DNA from: Amycolatopsis sp. MtRt-6
GTDB lineage: Bacteria; Actinomycetota; Actinomycetes; Mycobacteriales; Pseudonocardiaceae
Reading direction: 5' to 3'
NCBI RefSeq assembly: GCF_017308975.1
Contig: NZ_JADWPD010000012.1
Coordinates: forward strand, 113,496 to 177,495
DNA: 64,000 nt
Shown here piece after piece: positions 37,294 through 45,329 of the stretch (position 1 is its first letter; the number at the start of each line of letters is the position of its first letter). The position numbers and the translations under genes are program-made. Under the pieces are notes generated by a model. That model made no database searches. It worked only from the letters and a program-made list of their open reading frames with translations, and was not told the origin of the DNA.

Positions 37294-37620
37294 GTGCGGT
37301 TGGAAGCCGATGGGAAGGAATGGGGGCACGTCATGGGTTGGGGCGAGATCCCGGAGCAGGCTCTGGGAGATCTCACCGAGCTCATCGATGCCACCGAAGA
37401 AGAGCAGGATTGGCAGGAACGCGCCCTGTGCGCGCAGACGGACCCGGAGGCGTTCTTCCCCGAGAAGGGCGGTTCCACCCGCGAAGCCAAGCGCATCTGC
37501 CTGGGTTGCGAGGTCAAGGACGAGTGCCTTGAGTACGCGCTGGCCCACGACGAGCGCTTCGGCATCTGGGGCGGTCTGTCCGAGCGGGAGCGCCGCAAGC
37601 TGAAGAAGCGAGCTGTCTAG
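37294..37620 (+). CDS. whiB2: WhiB-family iron-sulfur regulator (WhiB2/WhmD-like)
   Basis: A 108-residue Wbl protein. The [4Fe-4S] ligands are C46, C69, C72 and C78 (LCAQTDPEAFFPEKGG, then CLGCEVKDEC). The turn GIWGG at 90-94 and the basic tail ERERRKLKKRAV complete the family pattern. WhiB2/WhmD is essential for septation in mycobacteria and WhiB for sporulation in Streptomyces. The GTG at 37294 is picked because CGAGGAGG lies six bases upstream; the ATG at 37333 lacks one. Position next to the manB-manA block agrees with Rv3260c. Confidence 0.93.
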   Translation: MRLEADGKEWGHVMGWGEIPEQALGDLTELIDATEEEQDWQERALCAQTDPEAFFPEKGGSTREAKRICLGCEVKDECLEYALAHDERFGIWGGLSERERRKLKKRAV

Positions 37621-37623
37621 TGC

Positions 37624-37658
37624 GAATCACCGGTGATGCTTTGCGTCACCGGTGATTC
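37624..37658. terminator. Hairpin after whiB
   Basis: GAATCACCGGTGA (37624-37636) pairs perfectly with 37646-37658 around nine bases. A second smaller hairpin, GGTGAAC (37664) with GTTCACC (37680), follows. Neither has a T-run. Confidence 0.6.
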
Positions 37659-37749
37659 CACGTGGTGAACACGGCGTGGGTTCACCATCGGGTGATGCAC
37701 CGGGGCCGTAGGGTGGCCGCACCGACTGCCGCCTGATCTGGAGCGTTCG

Positions 37750-40700
37750 TTGCCCCGCACCGCTGCGCCGCCCGTCCCGCGCACCGCGCCCGTTCTGGCC
37801 ATTGTGGTCTGTCACGACGGCGAAAACTGGCTGCCGCTGGCGCTTTCCGCGTTGCGCCGCAGCACCGTCCGGCCCCGGCACGTGCTCGCCGTGGACACCG
37901 GCTCCACCGACGCGACCCCGCGGCTGCTCGCCGAAGCCGCCGAAGATCCCGGGCCGGATTCTTCTCCCGTGCTCTCCGGGGTCATCACACTGTCGAGTGA
38001 AACCGGCTTCGCGGCGGCGGTCGCCGAAGCCGTCGCGCACGCCACCGAACGCTGGGGCGACCCCGGTTCCTGGCTGTGGCTGCTGCACGACGACTGCGCA
38101 CCCGAACCCGACTGCCTCGAGCAGCTGCTCCAAACCGCCACGAAGGAACCGTCGGCCACCGTGCTCGGCGCCCTCGGCCTCGACTGGACCGATCCGCGGC
38201 TGATCGTCGAAGCCGGCCTCTCCACCGACGCCTCCGGCCACCGCCAGCAGGTCGCCACGACCGGCGAGGACCCGGTCGAGGTGCTCGCCGTGCCTAGCGC
38301 CGGCTCGCTCGTCCGCCGCGACGCCTGGGACGACCTCGGCGGCTTCGACCCGGATTTCCCGTTGCTGCGCGAGGATCTCGACTTCGGCTGGCGCGCGAAC
38401 GCGGCCGGCGGCGTGGTCCTGACCGTGCCGCTCGCGCGGGTGCGGCACGCCCGCGCCGTCACCACCGGGCGCCGGGCCGCGGACGCGCTCCCCGGCGCGC
38501 CGTCCGCGGCCAACCGCGCCCACGGGCTGCGCGTGTTCCTGGTGAACTGCTCGCCGTTTTCCTTCTGGCTCGGCCTGATCCGGCTCCCGCTGCTAACGGT
38601 GCTGCGCGCGCTGGCCTTCCTCCTGCTGCGCCGCACCGGGGAAGCGCGGACCGAGCTCGCCGCCGCCGCGTACCTCCTCAGTGGACGCGGCGGATTGCGC
38701 GCCGCCCGCGCCCACCGACGGCGGAATCCGCGGCCGGGCACGGTTCGCGGGCTCTTCACCGGACGCGGAACCCGGTTGCGCAACGCCGTCCGCGCCGGCG
38801 TCGTCGGCCTGGTGCGCCGCGGCGTCGAGAACGACGTCGCCCTCGGCCGGGTGCCCGAGACCGTCGAAACCGAGTCGGCGTGGGTGACGCCGGAAGCGCT
38901 CGACGCCCGCGAGAACCGTCCGGTCGGCCCCGACGCGCTGCCCGCCGGCGCGCTGCGCGGAGTCAGCTCGCGCGGGTCCGGGCTGCGCCGGCCGGGCACG
39001 CTCGTCGCCGTCACGCTCCCGGAAACGCCGGTGGCCGAAGACACGCCCGAAACCGAAGAGCCGGAACCCGAACTCGTCTTCGTGGAGGTGAACCGGCGCC
39101 GCGTCCTGGCGGCCACGATCTTCGCGCCGCCGGTCGTCCTGCTGGTCGTGCTGACCGCGCTCGGCCTGTACGTCAACCGCGCCCGGCTCGGCCTCGACCT
39201 CTTCGGCGGCAAGCTGCTCCCGGTCGGCGGGCTGGGGGAGCTGTGGACGTCGTACCTGACGCCGTGGCACGCGATCGCGGGCGGCACCGGCGCGCCCGCG
39301 TCGGCCACCCTGCCGGTGCTCGGCACGCTCGGCGCGGTGTTCGCGCCGATCGGCGGCCCGGCCGCGCTGGTGGCGATCCTCCTCATCGGCGACATCCCCC
39401 TGGCCGCCCTGAGCGCGTACACGGCGACGAGGCGGCTTCGCGTGCGCCGCTGGGTCCGCGCAGTCATCGCCGCGACGTACGCGCTGCTGCCCGCCGCGAC
39501 CGCCGGCGTGGCACAGGGCCGGCTCGACGTCGTCGTGGTGCACCTGGTGTTGCCGCTGGTGGCCGCGGGCATCGCCGGGCTGCTCGTCAACGCGGACACG
39601 CGCTGGCTGCACGTCTCCGCGCTGTCGGCGTTCGGGGTCGCGCTGCTCGGCGCGTTTTCGCCGCTGGCGCACGGGCTCGCACTCGCCGGGCTGCTGATCG
39701 GGTTCGTCGTGCTGCCCGCGCCGACCGGGCTGGCGCGGCGGATCGCGTCGGTCGGCATCGTGGTGCTGCTGCCGCTGGCGCTGCTGCTGCCGTGGCCGAC
39801 GGTGCTGTTGAAGCACCCGGAACTGCTCGTGCAGGGACTCGGCGGCGCGGCTTCGGGGGTTTCCGGCACCGACCTGGCCGGCCTCGACCCGGGCGGGCCC
39901 GGCGCCTGGCCCCTCGGCGTCGCGGTGATCGCCGCGGCACTGGTGGCCGTGGTCGTCCGGCCGACGAAGCTCGCCGCCGGCGGGCTCGCGCTCGCGGCAC
40001 TGGGCGCGGGCGGGCTGGTGCTGGTGCGGCTGGTCACCCTGCCGCCCCTGCAGGGCGGCGCCCCGGCGCACGGCTACGCGGGCGTGCCGCTGCTGATCAT
40101 CGGCGCCGGGCTGCTGTGGGTCGTGCTCGGATCGTGGCAGCGAGGTGGCCCGGCCGGCGTCCCGGCGACGTGGCTGCCGAAGGTGATGGCCGCGGCCGGG
40201 GTGGCGGTGTTCCTGGCACTGGCGGCCGGCGCGGTGGTCGTCGGCGGACAGGGCCCACTGCGGGCCGGCGATCGGCCGGCACTGGCCCCGGAGGTCGCGG
40301 CTGAGCTGGCGGAGTCCGGCCGGTCGCTGCTCGACCTGGCCCCGGAGGCAACCCGCCAGATCGGCGGCCGCCTCCCGCACCACGGCGACGACGAGCTGGC
40401 CCCCACACCCGGCACAGCGACCCGCCTGGCAACGTGGCGCACAGAGCTCGGCCAGGGCGACGCGGCGGCGGTCCAGCGCACGCTAGCGGCGGCCGCGGCC
40501 GCTGGCGTCCAGTTCGTGGTGCTCCCACCCGGCGTGGACCCCCAGGCGTACCTGCCACTGGCGAAGGACATGCTCTCGGTGGCGGCCCCGACATCCGACG
40601 GCCGAGGGGTGCTCCGCGTGTTGCCACCGGCGGGCCAGGTGATCTTGATCTCGCCGGAGCAGGCAAAGGCAGCGGTAACGGGCGGCGCAGCACCGGGCAA

Positions 40701-41013
40701 TGCGCCGGGCGTGGCACCGGTCCGCGCGAACCTGCCGGACGTGCGCGTCCGGGTGTCCGACGGTCCAACCGGGCGCCTGCTGGTGCTGGCGGCAGAGCAG
40801 GAGCCGGGCTGGAAGGCCACGGTGGGCGGCAAGCCGGTCCCGATCGTGCCGGCATGGGGCCACCAGGTGGCGGTGTCGGTGCCGCAGGCGTCATCGGAGG
40901 TGACGGTGGAGTACCCGGGAACGGAGCGAAACCTCCTCCTGCTGGCCCAGCTGGCGGCGGTGCTGTTCACGCTCCTGACGGCGGTCCCGGCCCGGCGGCG
41001 CTTGACCCAGTAA
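37750..41013 (+). CDS. Large membrane glycosyltransferase family 2 protein
   Basis: A 1087-residue protein beginning with TTG at 37750. Residues 15-250 form a GT-A domain (IVVCHDGENWLP, VDTGSTDATP, DDDCAP-type metal motif in LLHDDCAPEPD near 116, then GGFDPDFPLLREDLDFGWRA). Two helices follow near 275-300, a variable Arg/Glu-rich stretch to about 450, then some eleven helices. A C-terminal extracytoplasmic part with VRVSDGPTGRLLVLAAEQEP closes it. This layout fits an envelope polysaccharide glycosyltransferase/flippase-like protein using polyprenyl-linked sugars. It lies between whiB2 and the mannose-activation genes, suggesting a mannan or related glycan. Confidence 0.88.
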   Translation: MPRTAAPPVPRTAPVLAIVVCHDGENWLPLALSALRRSTVRPRHVLAVDTGSTDATPRLLAEAAEDPGPDSSPVLSGVITLSSETGFAAAVAEAVAHATERWGDPGSWLWLLHDDCAPEPDCLEQLLQTATKEPSATVLGALGLDWTDPRLIVEAGLSTDASGHRQQVATTGEDPVEVLAVPSAGSLVRRDAWDDLGGFDPDFPLLREDLDFGWRANAAGGVVLTVPLARVRHARAVTTGRRAADALPGAPSAANRAHGLRVFLVNCSPFSFWLGLIRLPLLTVLRALAFLLLRRTGEARTELAAAAYLLSGRGGLRAARAHRRRNPRPGTVRGLFTGRGTRLRNAVRAGVVGLVRRGVENDVALGRVPETVETESAWVTPEALDARENRPVGPDALPAGALRGVSSRGSGLRRPGTLVAVTLPETPVAEDTPETEEPEPELVFVEVNRRRVLAATIFAPPVVLLVVLTALGLYVNRARLGLDLFGGKLLPVGGLGELWTSYLTPWHAIAGGTGAPASATLPVLGTLGAVFAPIGGPAALVAILLIGDIPLAALSAYTATRRLRVRRWVRAVIAATYALLPAATAGVAQGRLDVVVVHLVLPLVAAGIAGLLVNADTRWLHVSALSAFGVALLGAFSPLAHGLALAGLLIGFVVLPAPTGLARRIASVGIVVLLPLALLLPWPTVLLKHPELLVQGLGGAASGVSGTDLAGLDPGGPGAWPLGVAVIAAALVAVVVRPTKLAAGGLALAALGAGGLVLVRLVTLPPLQGGAPAHGYAGVPLLIIGAGLLWVVLGSWQRGGPAGVPATWLPKVMAAAGVAVFLALAAGAVVVGGQGPLRAGDRPALAPEVAAELAESGRSLLDLAPEATRQIGGRLPHHGDDELAPTPGTATRLATWRTELGQGDAAAVQRTLAAAAAAGVQFVVLPPGVDPQAYLPLAKDMLSVAAPTSDGRGVLRVLPPAGQVILISPEQAKAAVTGGAAPGNAPGVAPVRANLPDVRVRVSDGPTGRLLVLAAEQEPGWKATVGGKPVPIVPAWGHQVAVSVPQASSEVTVEYPGTERNLLLLAQLAAVLFTLLTAVPARRRLTQ

Positions 41014-41018
41014 AGGAG

Positions 41019-41083
41019 CGGGATGACCACCCAGCGGCCCACCTCACAAACGTGAGGGGACAGCGCTCCCCGTGGTCATCCCG
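41019..41083. repeat. Three-way inverted-repeat structure after the glycosyltransferase gene
   Basis: Outer arms CGGGATGACCAC (41019-41030) and complement (41072-41083) enclose two small hairpins, CCTCAC/GTGAGG (41042-41057) and GGGGA/TCCCC (41056-41071). It begins five bases after the stop codon. It could end transcription or be a palindromic mobile element; no further copy is seen here. Confidence 0.6.
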
Positions 41084-41154
41084 GAGCCTGCCCGTCCGGC
41101 GAGGACAATCTTTTTTGCCACGGCAGGCTTCTGCCGCGGCTGGGCGGCGGGTCC

Positions 41155-41278
41155 GACCTCCCCCGCCCCTCCGTTCGGATTGTCAGTCGCCGTCCGGGTT
41201 TGTCAAGGCGGGAAAGCGTGCCTTGACAAACCCGGTCGTCGACTGAAGAGAAGGCTGGGATGAGGGGCGGGGGAGGTC
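41155..41278. repeat. 124-bp nested inverted repeat (three stacked stems)
   Basis: The outermost stem is 17 bp (GACCTCCCCCGCCCCTC, 41155-41171, with 41262-41278). A middle stem TCAGTCG (41183) pairs with CGACTGA (41240). The innermost stem CCGGGTTTGTCAAGGC (41194-41209) pairs with 41220-41235 around a ten-base loop. It lies between convergent genes and is unrelated in sequence to the 85-bp repeat 190 bp further on. Confidence 0.75.
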
Positions 41279-41467
41279 TGGTGACGTCGTTGGTCATCTC
41301 GCGTTGCCGGCCGCCGGTCCGCGTCGCCGCCTTGTGGCCGCCGGCCGCCAGCCGCCAGCCGCCGGCCGCCAGCCGCCGGTTCGCGGGTGACCTGTGGCCG
41401 GGTTGCGCTGCCGGCCGCCGGTTCGCAGCGATCCCAGCCCGGCGCCGCCCCTGGCCCCGGCTCTCAA

Positions 41468-41552
41468 GCGCCCCAATGTGGCCTTCGGTGCGTTGAACGC
41501 ACCGAAGGCCGCCTTGGGTGCGTTGAACGCACCCAAGGCCACATTGGGGCGC
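41468..41552. repeat. 85-bp palindromic dispersed repeat, copy B
   Basis: Same length and plan as copies A and C, with GCCGCCTTGGG in place of GCCACATTGGG in the middle. It begins 12 bp beyond the stop of the leftward zincin-like gene, in the convergent gap after the glycosyltransferase gene. Confidence 0.9.
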
Positions 41553-41564
41553 TCGGGACGGGCG

Positions 41565-42029
41565 CTACTCGCCTTCGATGACGTCCGGCTCCACGCCGAG
41601 ATACCCCGCCACCTGCTCCACCAGCACGTCGTGCACCAGCTCGGCCAGCTCCGACGGGTCCTTCGCCCGCGCCTCCAGTGGCCGCCGGTACAGCACGATT
41701 CGTGCTCTTGTCGGCAGCCCCGTGCGGTCCACGCCCGCCGGGACCAGGCGTGACAGCGGCACCGCGCCGTCGTGCAGTACGCCGTCCGCCGGCGCGTGGC
41801 CGTTCTCGCGGACCTCCGGTACGTCGTCGACCGCCACGTCGAGCTTCGTCAGCTCGTGGCGCCAGCGGGCTTCGATCGGCTCCAGCGCGTCCAGCACCAG
41901 TGCGTCGAACCTCTCCGCGCGGCTCGCGGCGGCGGGCAGGGTCGCCGGGTACAGCGTCCCGCGCAGGCCCCGGCCGTGCCGGTCCCGCCGCGAGCGCCGC
42001 CGCTGTCGGTAATCACGTGCCGTCGCCAC
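41565..42029 (-). CDS. Zincin-like (metallopeptidase family) protein without HExxH
   Basis: A 154-residue homologue of Rv3259. It has the basic N-terminus, the shared core RAERFDALVLDALEPIEARW and RARIVLYRRPLEARAKDPSELAELVHDVLV. Where active members of this zincin family carry HEIGHH, this protein reads VEQVAGYLGVEP, so zinc-dependent catalysis is not expected. Rv3259 as I recall it is altered in the same way, so this is an old loss. It lies divergent from DUF3499 as part of the conserved whiB2-manA block. Role unknown, perhaps structural or regulatory. Confidence 0.82.
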   Translation of the reverse strand: MATARDYRQRRRSRRDRHGRGLRGTLYPATLPAAASRAERFDALVLDALEPIEARWRHELTKLDVAVDDVPEVRENGHAPADGVLHDGAVPLSRLVPAGVDRTGLPTRARIVLYRRPLEARAKDPSELAELVHDVLVEQVAGYLGVEPDVIEGE

Positions 42030-42108
42030 GCCCGAAGTCTATGCGGTCGGCACGTCCCAGCGCGTGTCGCTCCTCCAGGCTTGCGGCGACGCGCTATCGT
42101 TTCGTTTC

Positions 42109-42462
42109 GTGCGGAGCGTACGGAAGTGTTCGCGTACTGGCTGTCTCGAGCCAGCTGTGGCCACGCTGACGTATGCGTACAGCGACTCCACAGCCGTCGT
42201 CGGCCCGCTGGCCACCGCCTCCGAACCCCACTCGTACGACCTCTGCGAAGCCCACGCGCTGCGGCTGACCGTGCCCAAGGGCTGGGAAGTCGTCCGGCAC
42301 GAAGGTGCCTTCGCCGCGCCCGACCCGTCGGCCGACGAGCTGACCGCGCTGGCCGAGGCCGTGCGCGAGGCCGGCCGCTCCGACAAACCGGCGCCCGCTC
42401 CCGAGCCGGAGGGCCCGTCCGGGCGCCGCGGCCACCTGCGGGTCCTGCCCGGTCGCGCCTGA
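42109..42462 (+). CDS. DUF3499 protein (Rv3258c-like)
   Basis: A 117-residue protein with an N-terminal zinc-ribbon-like part (RKCSRTGCLEPAVATL, later SYDLCEAHALRL with Cys and His) and the signature YSDSTAVVGPLATASEPHS. The C-terminal 40 residues are Pro/Glu/Arg-rich and variable. The GTG at 42109 gives the family start VRSVRKCSR. DUF3499 genes lie immediately upstream of manB across mycolata, as here. Function unknown. Confidence 0.88.
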   Translation: MRSVRKCSRTGCLEPAVATLTYAYSDSTAVVGPLATASEPHSYDLCEAHALRLTVPKGWEVVRHEGAFAAPDPSADELTALAEAVREAGRSDKPAPAPEPEGPSGRRGHLRVLPGRA

Positions 42463-42543
42463 ACGCGTAACCCACTCACCTCGCCGGTAGGCTTTCCGCG
42501 CGGCGCAGCGGGCGCCAGTGACGACTATTCGCGGGGAGACGGC

Positions 42544-43899
42544 GTGCCAGACCTTTCGGGCATCGTGAAGGCCTACGACATTCGCGGCGTGGTCGGCGAG
42601 CAGCTCGACGCGGACCTCGTCCGCGACTTCGGCGCCGCGTTCGCCCTGCTCATCAAGCCGGAAGCCCCCTCGGTCGTGATCGGCCACGACATGCGCGACT
42701 CCTCGCCGGCGCTGGCCGCCGCGTTCGCCGAGGGCGTCACCTCGCAGGGGCTCGACGTCGTCAGCATCGGCCTGGCCAGCACCGACCAGCTGTACTTCGC
42801 GTCGGGCTCGCTGAACATGCCGGGCGCGATGTTCACCGCCAGCCACAACCCGGCGAAGTACAACGGCATCAAGCTCTGCCGCGCCGGCGCGTCCCCCGTC
42901 GGCCAGGACACCGGGCTCGCCGAGATCCGCGACACCGTCGAGCAGGGCGTGCCCGGGTTCGAGGGCCAGCGCGGCTCGGTCACCGAGCGGGACGTCCTCG
43001 ACGACTACGCCGCCTACCTGCGCAAGCTCGTCGACCTGTCGGGCAGCCGGCCGCTGAAGATCGTCGTCGACGCCGGCAACGGCATGGGCGGGCACACCGT
43101 CCCGACCGTCTTCGCCGGGCTGCCGATCGACGTCGTCCCGATGTACTTCGAGCTCGACGGCAGCTTCCCGAACCACGAGGCCAACCCGCTCGACCCGGCG
43201 AACATCGTCGACCTGCAGGCGAAGGTGCGCGAGGTCGGCGCCGACGCCGGCATCGCCTTCGACGGCGACGCCGACCGCTGCTTCATCGTCGACGAGCGCG
43301 GCGAACCGGTTTCGCCGAGCGCGATCACCGCGCTGGTCGCCGTCCGCGAGCTGGCCAAGGACCCGGGCGGCACGATCATCCACAACCTGATCACGTCCAA
43401 GGGCGTCCCGGAGATCGTCGCCGAGCACGGTGGCAAGCCGGTCCGCACCCGCGTCGGGCACTCGTTCATCAAGGCCGAGATGGCCCGCACCGGCGCCATC
43501 TTCGGCGGCGAGCACTCCGCGCACTACTACTTCCGCGACTTCTGGCGCGCCGACACCGGCATGCTGGCGGCGCTGCACGTCCTCGCCGCGCTTGGCGAGC
43601 AGAGCGGCCCGCTGAGCGAGCTGACCAGCGCGTACTCGCGCTACGCGGCCTCGGGTGAGATCAACTCCACGGTCGACGACCAGGTCGCGAAGATGATGGC
43701 CGTCAAAGACTCCTTCGGCACCCGCTCCGGCGTCGAGATCGACGAGCTGGACGGCCTGACCGTGCAGCTGCCGGGCGGCGCCTGGTTCAACCTGCGCCCG
43801 TCCAACACCGAACCGCTGCTGCGGCTGAACGTCGAGGCGGCGAACGCCGAGGCCGTGCAGGGGCTGGTCGACGAAGTGCTCGCGATCATCCGCAACTGA
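42544..43899 (+). CDS. manB: Phosphomannomutase/phosphoglucomutase
   Basis: A 451-residue alpha-D-phosphohexomutase interconverting mannose-6-phosphate and mannose-1-phosphate. The catalytic phosphoserine loop is TASHNP with S100. The magnesium loop is DGDADR near 240, the sugar-binding loop GGEHSAHYY near 322 and the phosphate loop RPSNTEP near 419. It starts with GTG, preceded by GGGGAG. With manA in the same cluster it supplies GDP-mannose precursors for phosphatidylinositol mannosides and related glycans. Confidence 0.95.
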   Translation: MPDLSGIVKAYDIRGVVGEQLDADLVRDFGAAFALLIKPEAPSVVIGHDMRDSSPALAAAFAEGVTSQGLDVVSIGLASTDQLYFASGSLNMPGAMFTASHNPAKYNGIKLCRAGASPVGQDTGLAEIRDTVEQGVPGFEGQRGSVTERDVLDDYAAYLRKLVDLSGSRPLKIVVDAGNGMGGHTVPTVFAGLPIDVVPMYFELDGSFPNHEANPLDPANIVDLQAKVREVGADAGIAFDGDADRCFIVDERGEPVSPSAITALVAVRELAKDPGGTIIHNLITSKGVPEIVAEHGGKPVRTRVGHSFIKAEMARTGAIFGGEHSAHYYFRDFWRADTGMLAALHVLAALGEQSGPLSELTSAYSRYAASGEINSTVDDQVAKMMAVKDSFGTRSGVEIDELDGLTVQLPGGAWFNLRPSNTEPLLRLNVEAANAEAVQGLVDEVLAIIRN

Positions 43900-43982
43900 C
43901 CGTCCCGGAGAAGGGCGCGCCGGGGCCGAACTGTGTCCTGAAGTGCTCTTCACCACAGTCCCCCGCGTGGTATGGAGGAACC

Positions 43983-44204
43983 ATGGCCATTACGCTCGAC
44001 GCCCAGCTCCTCGAGATCTTGGCGTGCCCGTCGCCCGATCACGCCCCGCTCCGGCCGGGCGCGCCGGACGACCCCGAGGCCGACGCGCTGACGTGCACCG
44101 AGTGCGGTCGCGTGTACCCGGTCCGTGACGGCATCCCGGTGCTGCTCCTGGACGAAGCGACCCTTCCCGGGGAACACGGGAATTCCGATGCCGACAGTGC
44201 TTGA
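43983..44204 (+). CDS. Trm112-family zinc-ribbon protein
   Basis: A 73-residue protein: LLEILACPSPDHAPL then LTCTECGRVYPVRDGIPVLLLDEA, the Trm112/UPF0434 pattern. Usual members have two CxxC pairs; here the first is C-P-S-P, leaving C15, C38 and C41, so the zinc site is incomplete. It overlaps the SIS gene by 17 bases and is clearly coexpressed with it. Trm112-like proteins act as small partners that activate other enzymes. Confidence 0.88.
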   Translation: MAITLDAQLLEILACPSPDHAPLRPGAPDDPEADALTCTECGRVYPVRDGIPVLLLDEATLPGEHGNSDADSA

Positions 44205-45282
44205 CGACACGCTGCTCGACGACCCCGCGCGGCTGGCCGAGGCCGACAGCGCGGGGTTGCTCCGGGCCGCCGCGATGGCGGGCGCCCAGGTGCGGGCGAC
44301 CGCCGAGCTGGCCGCGGAGCTGGAGCTGTCCGACCGGCTCGACATGGGCCGTCCCCGCGCCGTCGTGCTGATCGACCGCCCCGGGGTGAGCCGCACGCTC
44401 ACACGGCTGCTGGCGGCCCTGCTGACGCCGTCCTGCCCGGTGCCCGTGGTCGTCGCCGAGGTGGTGCCGAGCTGGATCGGCGCGCTGGACGTCGTGTTCG
44501 CGCACACCGACGACCCGGGTGACCGCGAGCTCGCCGCCTCGCTGGAGCGCGCCGCCCGCTACGGCGCCTCGGTGGTGCTTTCGGCGCCGTCGGAAGGTCC
44601 GGTGGCGGCCGCCGTGGCCGGCAAGGGCATCCTGCTGGCGCCGCGCATCCCGGTGCCGCCGGAGCTGGCGTTCCCGCGCGGCCTGGCCGCCGGGCTGCTC
44701 ACCGCGAACGCGCTGGGCCTGCTGATCTCCGACGTCGAGGTGCTCGCCGACCAGCTGGACCTCGAAGCCGAAAAGGACTACCTGGCCCGGGAGTCGTTCG
44801 CGAACCCGGCCAAGGCGCTCGCGCTGCGCGTCGCCGACCGCGTGCCCCTGCTGTGGGGGCTGGACCCGGTCGCGGTCGCCGTCGGCGAACACGCTGCGCA
44901 CGCGTTCGCGGCCCACGCGGCCACGGTGTGCGACGTCGAGGACTATCGTCAGGCCCTGGCGCGCCCCGCATTGCGGCGGGCGGCGCAATCAGGTGGCGCG
45001 GAGCGTGACATCTTCGCCGATCCGGACGATCCCTCTGGTGACATCCCCACCCGGGTGCTGCTGCTCTCGGTGCGGACCGGTCCGGCCACGGACGCGGCGC
45101 GCTACCAGGCCGAGGATCTGCTGCCCGGCGCGGACGTCATCGCGCCGGCCGAGGAGATCGAGGCCGACGAAATCGTGCGGGCCGCGGTGCTGGCACTGCG
45201 GTTCGAACTGGCGGCGGTCTATCTCGGGCTGGCGGCGGGCAGCATCGGCGGCGCGGGCCGCTTCGCGCCCGCGACGGCGTGA
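44188..45282 (+). CDS. SIS-domain protein, Rv3256c-like
   Basis: A 364-residue protein with weak phosphosugar-isomerase (SIS) features: RPRAVVLIDRPG near 55, VVVAEVVPSWIGALDVVFAHTDDPGD near 95, then VVLSAPSEGPVAAAVAGKG, and a C-terminal helical half typical of bifunctional PGI/PMI proteins. It lies between manB and manA as in mycobacteria. The conserved catalytic residues of PGI/PMI are not obvious, so it may sense or bind sugar phosphates. The ATG at 44188 sits inside the Trm112 gene. Confidence 0.85.
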   Translation: MPTVLDDTLLDDPARLAEADSAGLLRAAAMAGAQVRATAELAAELELSDRLDMGRPRAVVLIDRPGVSRTLTRLLAALLTPSCPVPVVVAEVVPSWIGALDVVFAHTDDPGDRELAASLERAARYGASVVLSAPSEGPVAAAVAGKGILLAPRIPVPPELAFPRGLAAGLLTANALGLLISDVEVLADQLDLEAEKDYLARESFANPAKALALRVADRVPLLWGLDPVAVAVGEHAAHAFAAHAATVCDVEDYRQALARPALRRAAQSGGAERDIFADPDDPSGDIPTRVLLLSVRTGPATDAARYQAEDLLPGADVIAPAEEIEADEIVRAAVLALRFELAAVYLGLAAGSIGGAGRFAPATA

Positions 45283-45329
45283 GACCCGCCTAGCACCGGC
45301 CTGGCCGGTGCCGAAGGAGTGGAGTTGAG

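Noticed and set aside
41260..41496. Possible small gene in the 41.0-41.6 kb gap
   Set aside because: The frame is Arg/Pro/Ala low complexity, includes a GCCGCC-type simple repeat and runs into the 85-bp element; no Shine-Dalgarno.
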